This document shows, piece after piece, positions 22,152-31,086 of a stretch of 51,546 nt of DNA (its first letter is position 1; the number at the start of each line of letters is the position of its first letter). Below the pieces are notes generated by a model. The model did no database searches, was not told where the DNA came from, and saw nothing but the letters and a program-made list of their open reading frames with translations. The stretch covers positions 1-51,546 of the forward strand of contig JAAETH010000229.1 of assembly GCA_024228575.1 (NCBI GenBank), given 5' to 3'. The position numbers were made by a program, and so were the translations under genes. This DNA is from Actinomycetes bacterium (GTDB lineage: Bacteria > Actinomycetota > Acidimicrobiia > Acidimicrobiales > Poriferisodalaceae).

Positions 22152-23795
22152 GTGTCGAAGGGTCGATCTACTACCAGGACGATGGTTGTCATCGCTCCAC
22201 ACTGGCCTCTGGCTGCAGCGGCTGTCACCCCTGGTATTCCTGCTGTGGTCGTCAGGGCAAATCGGGTCATTGCGGCCAATCCCGCCGCCCGGCTCCATCA
22301 TGTCGAGCCGGGTATGCGCCGTCGTGAATCGCAGGGCAGATGTCCACAGCTAGAGGTGTTAGAGCACGATCCAGATCGCGATGCGAGGCGCTTCGAGTCA
22401 GTTGTCTCAGCACTCGAGCAGTTCACCCCGCGGGTCGAGATTCTCGGACCCGGCCGATGTTCGTTCCCAACGCGCGGGCCTTCCCGCTATTTCGGCGGAG
22501 ACACCTCTCTCGGCGAACAGGTGGCCTCTGTCGTCGATTCCGAGATCGCCCATGTCTTCGGCGAGTCTGACTGTCCACCGGGGTTTCGGGCATGTGTCGG
22601 GGTAGCCGATGGCTTGTTCGCCGCGTCGCTTGCTGCCGAGATCCTTTCATCCGCTCCATCGGGTCGCAGCGATCGATCTCACCTCGTTGTGCCGGCGAAC
22701 ACCAGCAACAAGTTCCTTGCGCCGATGCCCGTATCGGCGCTCAGGCGTTGGTCGGCGCCCATCGACGATGGGGAACATCTGGTCGACCTGTTGTGGCGCC
22801 TTGGCCTGCGCACCCTTGGCGACGTTGCCTCCCTTCCCGCCTCCGACATGCTCGCCCGATTCGGAACCGACGGGGCTCGAGCCCATCGGCTTGCGTCGGG
22901 ACACGACGAGCGACCACCCGACACCCGCCCCGTTCCGCCTGAGTCGACAATCGAGACCGAACTCGACCCTCCGGCCGAGCGGGTCGACACGGCAAGCTTC
23001 GTTGCAAAGACCATGGCCGACGAGATGCACGCCCGGCTCGCCCGCGATGGTTTGGCATGTACACGGATCATCGTTGAGGCAATTACTGGAGCGGGAGAAT
23101 CGCTCAGCCGAACGTGGCGCCACGAAGGTGCATTATCTGCAAACGATGTAGCCGACCGCATGCGCTGGCAGCTGGATGGATGGCTTTCATCACGTCACAA
23201 GCCGACGTCTGGCATCACCTTGTTGAGGCTGGCCCCAGACGAGGTCGTCGCCGACGTTGGCAGGCAGCTCGGGTTCTGGGGAGGCCAGGCCCTCGAAACC
23301 GAGAGAGCGGCCAGGGCGCTGGCCAGAGTGCAGGGGCTGCTTGGCCCCGATGCTGTGTCGCTGCCCGAGAGGCGTGGGGGAAGGGGGCTCGGTGAGGCAA
23401 TTGGCAAGGTACCGCTTCCATTTGTCGACCTGAACGATCCGGACCGCAAGGTCGATTCCCCGTCGGCCGATGCGCCGTGGCCCGGCCGTCTTCCGGCTCC
23501 TTCGCCTGCGGTGTTGGGTTGTAGGTCTGTCGCCGAAGTTGTCGATGCGAATGGTGAGATGGTTTCTGTCAGCGGCAGGGGGGACCTGAGCGCAGATCCT
23601 GCGGTTGTTGTCTGGTCCGATGGTTCAAAATCTGCTGTCGTCTCGTGGGCCGGTCCGTGGCCGCTCGACGAGAAGTGGTGGGAACCACAACAGCACCGCC
23701 GGTTGGCCCGGTTCCAGGTGGTGCTGTCCGACGGCGGCGCCCACGTCATGTCGATCTCGAACCGGCGATGGCAACACGAGGGTGAGTACCAATAA
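22152..23795 (+). CDS. imuB: ImuB, Y-family polymerase-like mutasome subunit
   Basis: A 547-residue DinB/UmuC-type protein. The N-terminal strand where active Y-family polymerases carry their first metal-binding Asp reads VVIAPHWPLAAA, and the SxDE motif is replaced by PSRYFGG, so it should be catalytically dead, as expected for ImuB. The HhH-like segment LWRLGLRTLGDVASLPASDMLARFG is present. Residues 372-377 read QLGFWG, matching the clamp-binding motif known in mycobacterial ImuB (QLPLWG). It would tether DnaE2 to the sliding clamp. The GTG start is directly adjacent to the imuA stop, and there is no separate promoter. Confidence 0.92.
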   Translation: MSKGRSTTRTMVVIAPHWPLAAAAVTPGIPAVVVRANRVIAANPAARLHHVEPGMRRRESQGRCPQLEVLEHDPDRDARRFESVVSALEQFTPRVEILGPGRCSFPTRGPSRYFGGDTSLGEQVASVVDSEIAHVFGESDCPPGFRACVGVADGLFAASLAAEILSSAPSGRSDRSHLVVPANTSNKFLAPMPVSALRRWSAPIDDGEHLVDLLWRLGLRTLGDVASLPASDMLARFGTDGARAHRLASGHDERPPDTRPVPPESTIETELDPPAERVDTASFVAKTMADEMHARLARDGLACTRIIVEAITGAGESLSRTWRHEGALSANDVADRMRWQLDGWLSSRHKPTSGITLLRLAPDEVVADVGRQLGFWGGQALETERAARALARVQGLLGPDAVSLPERRGGRGLGEAIGKVPLPFVDLNDPDRKVDSPSADAPWPGRLPAPSPAVLGCRSVAEVVDANGEMVSVSGRGDLSADPAVVVWSDGSKSAVVSWAGPWPLDEKWWEPQQHRRLARFQVVLSDGGAHVMSISNRRWQHEGEYQ

Positions 23796-23818
23796 CAGCC
23801 AGGCGTATCGGTCGCCGC

Positions 23819-23824
23819 TACTAT
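23819..23824 (+). promoter_or_regulatory. Putative -10 box (TACTAT) for the 23832 HAD gene
   Basis: TACTAT fits TANNNT and ends seven bases before ATG 23832. It lies in the 36-base gap after imuB, so the HAD gene may be transcribed on its own and leaderless. Confidence 0.35.
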
Positions 23825-23831
23825 CCCGCTG

Positions 23832-24494
23832 ATGCGGTTGGCGGTCATATTTGATGTCGGTGGTGTCCTGGTCGAGTCTCCCTTCTTGGCCGCCATGCGT
23901 TGGCGCGACGAGATGAACCTGCCCAACGAGATGTTGCACATCTTCTTCGAGGAGTACGCCAAGGTTCCCGAACCGGGAACCGAGCCGCCGATGTGGCACC
24001 AGGTCGAGATGGGAAAGGCCACCATCGAGGAGTTCCTGGATCGCGTCCGTCCCGGTCTCGATGGATTGGTCGCTGACGATCATCCGGTTCATTCGGTGAG
24101 CGGGGACGACTTCAATGTGTTTCGCGAAGCGGGCGCCCACTGGCAGATGGTTCACAAGGTCAGGCAGCTGAGGGAGGCGGGGCACAAGACCGCCATTCTC
24201 ACGAACAACGTCCACGAATGGAGAGCTTGGCGAGAGGTCATTCCCGTCGACTGGTTCGACGTTGTGATCGATTCATCCGAAGTCGGCTTACGCAAGCCCG
24301 ATCCCGCCATCTGGCAGCTGACTCTCGAACGCCTCGGATGTTCCGCCGAGTGTTCGGTCTTCCTCGACGATCATCCGGCCAACGTCGAAGCCGCTGCCGA
24401 ACTCGGGATCGCAGGGGTGGTGGTTGGACCAGACATTGCAGCGGCCTTGGACGAGCTGGATGAAACGGTCGAGGCGATGATGCGGAGCGTGTGA
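23832..24494 (+). CDS. HAD-superfamily hydrolase (subclass IA)
   Basis: A 220-residue HAD protein with motif I VIFDVGGVLVE, a helical cap of about 100 residues, motif II ILTNNVHEW, motif III RKPDPAIW and motif IV VFLDDHPANVEAA. The second motif-I acidic residue is replaced by Gly (DxGG for DxD). That change is common in the branch related to the N-terminal domain of soluble epoxide hydrolase and to haloacid dehalogenases, and it makes ordinary phosphatase activity less certain. The stop overlaps the following membrane-protein start. Confidence 0.85.
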   Translation: MRLAVIFDVGGVLVESPFLAAMRWRDEMNLPNEMLHIFFEEYAKVPEPGTEPPMWHQVEMGKATIEEFLDRVRPGLDGLVADDHPVHSVSGDDFNVFREAGAHWQMVHKVRQLREAGHKTAILTNNVHEWRAWREVIPVDWFDVVIDSSEVGLRKPDPAIWQLTLERLGCSAECSVFLDDHPANVEAAAELGIAGVVVGPDIAAALDELDETVEAMMRSV

Positions 24495-25654
24495 TGGTGG
24501 CGGGGCTCGATCCTCACATCCAGCGCGATACCGAACGCTGGTTCCTCCACCGAGGTATCCCCCATTTCATCGACAGGTACAACGCTGCGGAGGACGTCTT
24601 CACACGCGCCCTTCCCGTACTCTCGCTGGCGTTCATGGCCGAGTTTGTCGCAGCCGCAGACACCGAATGGGACTGGTGGCACAATCTGCTGGCGATGGCC
24701 GGCGGCTTTGTGCTGCTCGTCGGCATGTATTCGGCGTTCAACATCTTGCGCGGTCGACGCCCCCTTCAACGTCCGAACGATGTTGGCACCCCCGAGTTGA
24801 TCGCCTTTGTGACGATTCCGGCCCTGCTGCCGCTGATCATCGGTGGGCGCTGGCGCACCGCCATGTTGACCGTGGTTGTCAACATCGTCGTTCTGATCGT
24901 CGTGTACGTGATCCTGTTGTACGGGCTCATACCGACCGCTCGATGGGCGCTCTCGCACATGTTCAGGCAGCTTGGGGGTGTGGGTCGGCTGATGGCCAGA
25001 TCGTTGCCCCTGGTGTTGGTGTTCTCGATGTTCATCTTCTTGAATGCCGAGATATGGCAGGTTGCGGCCGACTTCACCGGTACCTACTTCGGCATCAGTG
25101 TTGGTGTCCTTCTCGGCATCGCATCGGTATTTGTTCTGTTCCGGCTGCCGCGTGAGGTCGATTCGTTGCGGCGATTTCGCTCTTGGGAAGAGGTCGCGTC
25201 GCAGCTGTCGGATGCTCCGCTGGAGCCCGAGGACTGCGAGGGTCTCGAGGGGAAACCCGACCCACCGTCATTGACGAGAGCCGATTGGCTCAACGTCGGC
25301 ATGGTCTGGTGGTTCAGCCAGCTCGTTCAAGTCCTGCTCGTCGGTGCAGTGATCGCCGCTTTCTACATCTTGTTCGGCGTGTTCACCGTCCGCGAAGCCA
25401 CGATCCTGCAGTGGACCGAAAACGGTTCGGTTTCGGGATGGGATATCTCGGGAACCGACCTGACGGTCACATGGGAACTCGTCACGGTGGCCGGTTTCAT
25501 CGGCGCCTTCTCCGCATTGCAGTTTGCGATTTCGGCGGTTACCGACGAAACCTACCGAGAGGAGTTCCTCGGCGAACTCGTACACGACGTTCGTGAAGCC
25601 TTCGCCGTGCGTGCCGTGTATCTGGCCAGGCTTGGAGTAACCGTCAGCCGGTGA
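24494..25654 (+). CDS. Polytopic membrane protein of unknown function
   Basis: A 386-residue protein with about seven predicted membrane segments. There are groups of hydrophobic runs near residues 35-80, 95-145, 165-215, 270-300 and 325-345, with charged loops between. The conserved-looking LHRGIPHFIDRYNAAEDVFTR stretch precedes the first segment. No transport or catalytic motif was recognised. The start is ATG 24494 (TGATG with the HAD stop) or GTG 24491 (GTGA). Either way it is coupled to the HAD gene, so the two may work together. Confidence 0.75.
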   Translation: MVAGLDPHIQRDTERWFLHRGIPHFIDRYNAAEDVFTRALPVLSLAFMAEFVAAADTEWDWWHNLLAMAGGFVLLVGMYSAFNILRGRRPLQRPNDVGTPELIAFVTIPALLPLIIGGRWRTAMLTVVVNIVVLIVVYVILLYGLIPTARWALSHMFRQLGGVGRLMARSLPLVLVFSMFIFLNAEIWQVAADFTGTYFGISVGVLLGIASVFVLFRLPREVDSLRRFRSWEEVASQLSDAPLEPEDCEGLEGKPDPPSLTRADWLNVGMVWWFSQLVQVLLVGAVIAAFYILFGVFTVREATILQWTENGSVSGWDISGTDLTVTWELVTVAGFIGAFSALQFAISAVTDETYREEFLGELVHDVREAFAVRAVYLARLGVTVSR

Positions 25655-25707
25655 CAACGGGACGGACCGTCAGTGGTGATGAGTGGACAGGTGACCGCAT
25701 TGCGTGA

Positions 25708-27453
25708 TTGAATCAGCAATCTGTGGCTGTACGGAAGAATCCCAGCAGATCGTTGAAACGCGCCTTGGTGTCGGCTCTCGCCATTGTGGCGGTGCTGTCC
25801 ATCGACGCGCCTGTTGGTGCGCGCGAGGGAACCTCCAGGGGCTCAGAGATCGAGATCTGGTCGGCCGTTTCTGCGGTCGGAACCGGCGCCAGCCTTCCGG
25901 AGTTGGCACGCCCGGTGACATCGATCGCGGCAAACCCCGCCGGTGAGGGTTACTGGCTCGCGGCGGGCGATGGTGGTGTGTTCGCGTTCGGTGACGTCGG
26001 ATTCTTCGGGTCCGCTGGCTCGATCGAGCTGGCGGGTGATGTGGTCTCGATGGCTGCTCACATCGATGGTGCCGGCTATTGGCTGGCTACCGATGCGGGC
26101 GCTGTGCTCGCGTTCGGTTCGGCCCCCTTTGTCGGTTCGGTCAGCCACTTGCGGCTCGACGGGCTGGTCGTATCGATTGCTCCTACCACGGATGGGTTGG
26201 GGTACTGGCTGCTCGGCAGCGACGGTGGGGTGTTCGCATTCGGCTCAGCCGGCTACCACGGCTCTGGGTCCGGCCGGATGCAGCGACCCGCTGTAGATCT
26301 GGTTCCGACCGCGACAGGCGATGGCTATTGGCTCGTCGACGCCGACGGGAACATCCACGGGTTCGGCGATGCCCACCAGCTCGCCGCACCCACCAGCCGG
26401 CGAGGCAGCGTCACCGGTGCCGTTCGAAACGGAGCCGGTCTCGTCCTCGCCTGGGACTCGGGAGTTGTCGACGAGATAGGGCGTCGCCGCGCCGACCGGT
26501 CGGCGCTGGCGAACCTTCGAGAGGTTGTCGACATCGACAAGGGCGGCGCCGGGTTCGTCTTTGCGGCCGCGGGCGACCTGATCAGACGGCTCGGACCGAG
26601 CGTCGGCGTACGCGGATCCGCGGCACTCGACCAATTCGGTGAAGCGTCGCAAGCCCAGATGGGGGTCGCGGCGTTCTACGCGAGTTTTGCCAACGACCCG
26701 CACCTGCCGATCCGCATGCTCGATCAAATCCACGCAGAGGGTGCCATTCCGTTCATCACCTGGGAACCTTGGGACCCCGAGCAGAGCCGACAAGTCCAGC
26801 CACGTTTCCAGTTGAGAGACATCGTCGATGGACGCCACGACGAACTGATCTGGCGATGGGCGACCGAGGCGGCTTGGTACAACAAACCCTTCATGATCCG
26901 ATTCGCCCACGAGATGAACGGCGATTGGTACCCGTGGTCCGAGACCGTCAACGGAAACGAGCCGGGTGAGTTCGTCGCAGCGTGGCGACACGTGCACTCG
27001 ATCTTCGCGCGGGCGGGTGCTGACAACGTGACCTGGGTCTGGAATCCCAACGTCGAGGCACCATCGTCGATTCCTCTCGCCGACCTCTTCCCTGGTCATG
27101 ACGTCGTCGATTTCGTTGCAATCGATGGCTACAACGCGGGTTCCGCCCTGTCGTGGGGTGGATGGCGAAGTGCCGAGTCGGTGTTTTCGCGAGCCCTCGA
27201 CGAGTTGCGCGGGGCAGCCCCGGGTATCCCGGTCATCATCGGCGAGACCTCCAGCACCGAGTCCGGTGGCAACAAGGGGCAGTGGATTCGTGAGCTGTTC
27301 GCCTGGCTCGAGAGCGACAATCCCGACATCTCGATGGTCGTCTGGTTCGACGAGTCGAAGGAGACGACCTGGTGGGTTGGCAGCTCTCGATGGGCGTCGC
27401 AGTCGTTCGTCGAGGCCGGAACAGAGGCCTGGTGCGGCTGTCGAGCCGACTGA
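25708..27453 (+). CDS. Secreted GH26-type glycoside hydrolase with N-terminal six-repeat domain
   Basis: A 581-residue protein with a signal peptide (about residues 16-38). Repeats of the GYWLxxGDGGVFAFGxA type follow, with clear copies at residues 81, 123, 165 and 206 and two decayed copies at about 244 and 283, making six as in the CAP protein. Residues about 310-575 are a GH26-like TIM barrel: FITWEPWDPEQ, FMIRFAHEMNGDWYPW (acid/base Glu402) and PVIIGETSS (nucleophile Glu513). GH26 enzymes mainly cleave beta-mannans or related beta-glycans. The start is uncertain: TTG 25708 is listed, and GTG 25723 is equally possible. Expected to be extracellular or envelope-bound. Confidence 0.87.
   Translation: MNQQSVAVRKNPSRSLKRALVSALAIVAVLSIDAPVGAREGTSRGSEIEIWSAVSAVGTGASLPELARPVTSIAANPAGEGYWLAAGDGGVFAFGDVGFFGSAGSIELAGDVVSMAAHIDGAGYWLATDAGAVLAFGSAPFVGSVSHLRLDGLVVSIAPTTDGLGYWLLGSDGGVFAFGSAGYHGSGSGRMQRPAVDLVPTATGDGYWLVDADGNIHGFGDAHQLAAPTSRRGSVTGAVRNGAGLVLAWDSGVVDEIGRRRADRSALANLREVVDIDKGGAGFVFAAAGDLIRRLGPSVGVRGSAALDQFGEASQAQMGVAAFYASFANDPHLPIRMLDQIHAEGAIPFITWEPWDPEQSRQVQPRFQLRDIVDGRHDELIWRWATEAAWYNKPFMIRFAHEMNGDWYPWSETVNGNEPGEFVAAWRHVHSIFARAGADNVTWVWNPNVEAPSSIPLADLFPGHDVVDFVAIDGYNAGSALSWGGWRSAESVFSRALDELRGAAPGIPVIIGETSSTESGGNKGQWIRELFAWLESDNPDISMVVWFDESKETTWWVGSSRWASQSFVEAGTEAWCGCRAD
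25912..26382 (+). repeat. Four clear ~126-bp coding repeats of the GYW/DGGVFAFG type
   Basis: Tandem units at 42-, 42- and 41-residue spacing with the same core as the CAP protein repeats at 5259-5957. Two degenerate units follow to about 26600 (AGLVLAWDSGVVDEIG and AGFVFAAAGDLIRRLG). Confidence 0.8.
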
Positions 27454-27533
27454 CGCCATTCAGCGCGCCCCGGTTGAGCGGTCGGGCATGTCGCCTCTAC
27501 ACACCCGGACCGGGTTGGTGAGACACTGCAGGA

Positions 27534-29459
27534 GTGGATCCACACTTCGTGCTCGATGTCCGCGCCGAGGTCCCCGAGACCGTGCACTTCGACGACCTCG
27601 GCGACCAGCTTCGGCTAGCGGCAAAGGAACCGATGCGCGGCTTTGCCACCGGTCGCTTCGACAGGTCGAACATCACCGTCACGATCGACCTCGACGACAT
27701 GTACGAAGGTGTCACCGTCCTCGGCTTCGCCTTCACCCAATTTGCAATGCCGGTCATCGGGTCGCGTCGCTCGGCGATCGATTTCGCACCCACTCCGCAG
27801 CTTCAATCGCCCGCGGCCATGCTCCCAGCACTTCTGCGACGAAGCGACGGCATGGTGTGCCTGCTTGCCCCGCTCGACTCGTGGCATGAGCAGATCATCA
27901 CTGTCGATCAGGACGATCAGGGTGTTCACCGATTGCGGTGGGGATGGCACGGCGATCTCGATCGGGTAGAAGAGGAGTTCTCGACGACGCTCGGTATCTA
28001 CCGAGGATTGTCGGCGACCGAGGTGTTCGCGGCCTGGCGGGACGAACTCGACACTGCCGGGGAACTGGTCGAGCGTTCGGACGATGCCGATCCTGTTGTC
28101 AGCCACCTTTCATATTGGACAGACAACGGCGCCGCCTATTGGTACCGAACCGAACCCGGAATCGATATCGCCGGCACACTCGAGGCCAAGCTCGAGGAGC
28201 TAGAGCAACTGGGTGTGCAGGTCGGATCGGTCGAGTTGGACTCGTGGTTCTATCCACACGAGGTGGGCAGACCCGTCGTCGACGATGGTTACCTGCCCGA
28301 TGTGCCACCGACCGGGATGCTCGAATGGCTCCCCCGGCCCGACGTGTTGCCCCGTGGGTTCGATGGCCTAGGCCCGCGGCTTGCCGCGAAACCCCTGATC
28401 TTGCACAGCCGCCATATCTCACCGCAATCGCCCTACCTGGAGGAGGGTGAATGGTGGGTCGATTGGGCCGCTCATCCCGTCGATCAGGACTTCTTCGCCA
28501 GATGGTTCGATTCGGCTCGCAGCTGGGGCGCGACCTGTGTGGAACAGGACTGGATGATGCTGGCCTGGTTCGGTGTTCGACAGTTGCGCGAGGTGCCGGG
28601 ACGGGCGGCGGAGTGGCTAAACGCTCTCGCTCGGCATGCCGCGGAAGCAGAGATGTCGCTCATCTGGTGTATGTCGACCCCCGCGGACATGATCGCTGCG
28701 GCCGGGCTCGATCGCGTCTGTGCAGTACGTACCAGCGACGACTATCGCTTCGCCGACGACCCGGCCAGATTGTGGCACTGGTTCGTGACGGTCAATCGTT
28801 TGATCGACACCCTGGGTCTCGTCGCGTTCAAGGATTGTTTCTTCACGGCCGATCTCGAGGGTGCAACCGAGTCGATCGATGGTGACGAACACCGCGAAGT
28901 CGAAGCCCTGCTGGCGGCGATGTCGGCTGGGGTTGTCGGAATCGGTGACCGAATCGGTCGGAGCGACCCCGTCATCATCGACCGTCTGTGTCGACCCGAT
29001 GGGCTGCTGGCGAAGCCCGATCGCCCGCTGGCGATCGCCGATCAGAGCATCTTTCGGGACTGGGCCGACTCTGGGGGCATCTGTTGGTCGACGACCTCCT
29101 CCGGTGAGTGGCTCTATGTGGTCGCACTTCACACGGCCGATACCGACGCGGCAATCGTCGACCGTTTCGACCTTCCTTCGAAGATGCTCGTATATGACTG
29201 GCGCACAGGCGAAGCGTCACCCGACATGGTGATCGACATCGAGCTCGGGCGACGAGATTGGGCCCTTTTTGTCTGTTGCCCCCTGGAGGAGCGTGGCGGT
29301 CGGAGGCGATCTCTGATCGGCGATGCCTCCAAGTACGCGACGATGAGCCGTCAGCGGGTCCGCTACGACGGCGAGACCGGCACATGCCTGCTCGCTGCCG
29401 GCGAAGCCCCAGCGAAGCTGCGCTGGTGGATCGAGGGCGAGGGCGTTCTCGACCGATGA
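27534..29459 (+). CDS. Glycosidase-like TIM-barrel protein (melibiase/GH36-like)
   Basis: A 641-residue protein without a signal peptide. A beta-rich N-terminal domain (to about residue 190) precedes a barrel with HLSYWTDNGAAYWYR, VGSVELDSWFYPHE, CVEQDWMMLAWFG (candidate nucleophile Asp) and VRTSDDYRF (candidate acid/base Asp). A C-terminal beta-domain follows. The order resembles the GH27/GH36/GH31 clan, but the exact family was not recognised, so the substrate is open. It starts at GTG 27534, 80 bases after the GH26 gene on the same strand. A shared role in glycan breakdown is inferred from this position only. Confidence 0.65.
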   Translation: MDPHFVLDVRAEVPETVHFDDLGDQLRLAAKEPMRGFATGRFDRSNITVTIDLDDMYEGVTVLGFAFTQFAMPVIGSRRSAIDFAPTPQLQSPAAMLPALLRRSDGMVCLLAPLDSWHEQIITVDQDDQGVHRLRWGWHGDLDRVEEEFSTTLGIYRGLSATEVFAAWRDELDTAGELVERSDDADPVVSHLSYWTDNGAAYWYRTEPGIDIAGTLEAKLEELEQLGVQVGSVELDSWFYPHEVGRPVVDDGYLPDVPPTGMLEWLPRPDVLPRGFDGLGPRLAAKPLILHSRHISPQSPYLEEGEWWVDWAAHPVDQDFFARWFDSARSWGATCVEQDWMMLAWFGVRQLREVPGRAAEWLNALARHAAEAEMSLIWCMSTPADMIAAAGLDRVCAVRTSDDYRFADDPARLWHWFVTVNRLIDTLGLVAFKDCFFTADLEGATESIDGDEHREVEALLAAMSAGVVGIGDRIGRSDPVIIDRLCRPDGLLAKPDRPLAIADQSIFRDWADSGGICWSTTSSGEWLYVVALHTADTDAAIVDRFDLPSKMLVYDWRTGEASPDMVIDIELGRRDWALFVCCPLEERGGRRRSLIGDASKYATMSRQRVRYDGETGTCLLAAGEAPAKLRWWIEGEGVLDR

Positions 29460-29471
29460 CTCCTGTCGCCG

Positions 29472-29817
29472 TTACGTCGTAGGAGCCATGTCGGCGAGGC
29501 AGTAGGTCATGGCGGCTGGGTCGCTCATGACCGTCCAGTGTTCGAACCGCTCGATGGGTGACGCTCCGAGTTGTCGGTGAGCTGCCACCACCTCGTCTCG
29601 GTGTGGTCCGCACCCGACATCGAGATGGGTCCGGGTGGCCTCGATGTCGTCGACGTGAAGATCGACATGGATCCGCGGCCCCTCCGATGTGTGTTGCACT
29701 CGCAGGTACGCGTCACCCTCATCGGGTAGGAGTGTTGCGAACTGTTGCCTGTCGCCGCGCGGTGTCGAAGGCCGTCGAAGCCTGATCGATGAAGGCCGTG
29801 AGCCAGCGGACGGTCAT
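29472..29817 (-). pseudogene. VOC/glyoxalase-like protein gene, broken by an internal deletion and frameshift
   Basis: Reading from ATG 29817 gives MTVRWLTAFIDQASTAFDT, the usual start of actinobacterial VOC proteins, but this frame stops after 32 codons. A second frame begins at about 29758 with RGDRQQFATLLPDEGDAYLRVQ and continues through HVDLHVDDIEATRTH to the stop at 29472. In intact relatives these two parts are joined by about 20 residues containing an FW...VTG segment, which is missing here. A deletion of a length not divisible by three explains both changes. It lies three bases after the stop of the upstream gene on the same strand. Confidence 0.75.
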
Positions 29818-29820
29818 TGC

Positions 29821-30204
29821 CTACCGGTCCGTCAGTGCGGCCATCTGCTTCTGGTACACGCCCATGTCGAAGTAGTCGCGCCAGAGAGAGATCCTGCCCT
29901 CGTCGTCGACTTCGAACACACCGGCGATGGGCAGCTCGAGCCATCCGTCTCCGATCTTGAACCGGTCGAGGCGCTCGTTGACGACGGTGTTGCCCATCGT
30001 CCATTCGCGCAGGACGGGCCATTCGACCTCTGACGCCGGAGCCAGGAAGGCGTTGAGGGTTGCAGCCATCGCCTCGCGGCCCACTATCGGGTCCATCGGC
30101 ATGTTCTCGTATGAGATGTCTGGGGCGGCCAGGGAGGCGGCCGCACCGACGTCCTTGCGTTCGATGGCGGCGATAAAGGCACTCACAACTTCGCTCGGTG
30201 TCAT
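29821..30204 (-). CDS. Limonene-1,2-epoxide-hydrolase/NTF2-like protein
   Basis: A 127-residue protein of the NTF2-like cone fold closest to the LEH group: FIAAIERKDVGAAASLAAPDISYENMPMDPIVGREAM, then VLREWTMGNTVVNERLDRF, ISLWRDYFDMG. LEH enzymes use an Asp-Arg-Asp triad to open epoxides, and the RLDRF and WRDYFD segments are in the right order to supply it. The reaction and substrate remain inferred. ATG 30204 is chosen; a far longer open frame upstream on this strand is antisense to real genes. The broken VOC gene follows three bases downstream. Confidence 0.82.
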   Translation of the reverse strand: MTPSEVVSAFIAAIERKDVGAAASLAAPDISYENMPMDPIVGREAMAATLNAFLAPASEVEWPVLREWTMGNTVVNERLDRFKIGDGWLELPIAGVFEVDDEGRISLWRDYFDMGVYQKQMAALTDR

Positions 30205-30351
30205 GGATCGACAGTAGTTCAGCCCTCCGGGAGGTCGACCATCAGCTCCCTTGTGCTGCTGGTCGGATGACCAGAGTCTCCGTCCAGGCGAGTATCGAGG
30301 TGGGCCCCGAACAGCGATCCGACTCCAGTTAGGATCCGAACGCTCGATCCG

Positions 30352-31077
30352 ATGCCGGGAGTTCCGCTGTCTACCTATTTGTTCGCGTTCGCCATGGTCG
30401 CGCTCGGCTGCTGTGTGCAGAGTTCTGTCGGCTTCGGGGCAAACCTCGTCGCGATGCCGACGATCGCGCTGCTGGCCCCCGAACTCGTGCCTGGAGCGGC
30501 ATTGTTCGCGATAAGCATCATGAACATCTTGATGTTTCTCCGCGATTGGCACGGTCTCGAGCTGAAGCCCGTCGGCGACGCATTGATGGGACGGGTTGTC
30601 GGGACCGTGATCGGTGCCAGCCTCCTGGGGAAGTTGTCCGAGGATGGTCTGCGACTGCTCATCGCCATCGTGGTGCTCCTCATCGTGGTGATCTCCCTCG
30701 TGTCGATCGCCCCACGCCGCACACGCGTCAACATGATCACAGCCGGGACCGTGTCGGGGTTCGGCGCTTCCACGGCGGGGATAGGTGGCCCGCCGGTCGC
30801 CCTGATGTTCCAGAACGCGAAGGGTCACAACATCCGCGGCTCGATGGCCGGCTTTTTTATGGTCGGAACGGTGATGACTCTCATCGGGCTCACCTTCGCA
30901 GGCGAGTTCGGTACCCACGAGCTGAAATGGGGCGCCTCGTTGGTTCCGGCGGCGGTCGTCGGGTTTGCCGCCAGCCGCTTTGCCATTCCATACGTGGACC
31001 GGGGCTACACGCGTCCGGCCATCCTGATCCTGTCGAGTACCGCCGCAGTTGTTCTCGTGCTCCGGGTACTGCTGTAA
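30352..31077 (+). CDS. TauE/SafE-family membrane permease (second copy)
   Basis: A 241-residue membrane protein with about eight hydrophobic segments. It has the N-terminal family motif (CVQSSVGFGANLVAMP) and the second-half copy (GTVSGFGASTAGIGGPPVALMFQ). Proposed to export or import sulfite or other small organic anions. It is only distantly similar to the copy at 12.1 kb, so it is not a recent duplicate. The LLM oxidoreductase gene follows within 10 bases on the same strand. Confidence 0.85.
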   Translation: MPGVPLSTYLFAFAMVALGCCVQSSVGFGANLVAMPTIALLAPELVPGAALFAISIMNILMFLRDWHGLELKPVGDALMGRVVGTVIGASLLGKLSEDGLRLLIAIVVLLIVVISLVSIAPRRTRVNMITAGTVSGFGASTAGIGGPPVALMFQNAKGHNIRGSMAGFFMVGTVMTLIGLTFAGEFGTHELKWGASLVPAAVVGFAASRFAIPYVDRGYTRPAILILSSTAAVVLVLRVLL

Positions 31078-31086
31078 TCGGTGGTC

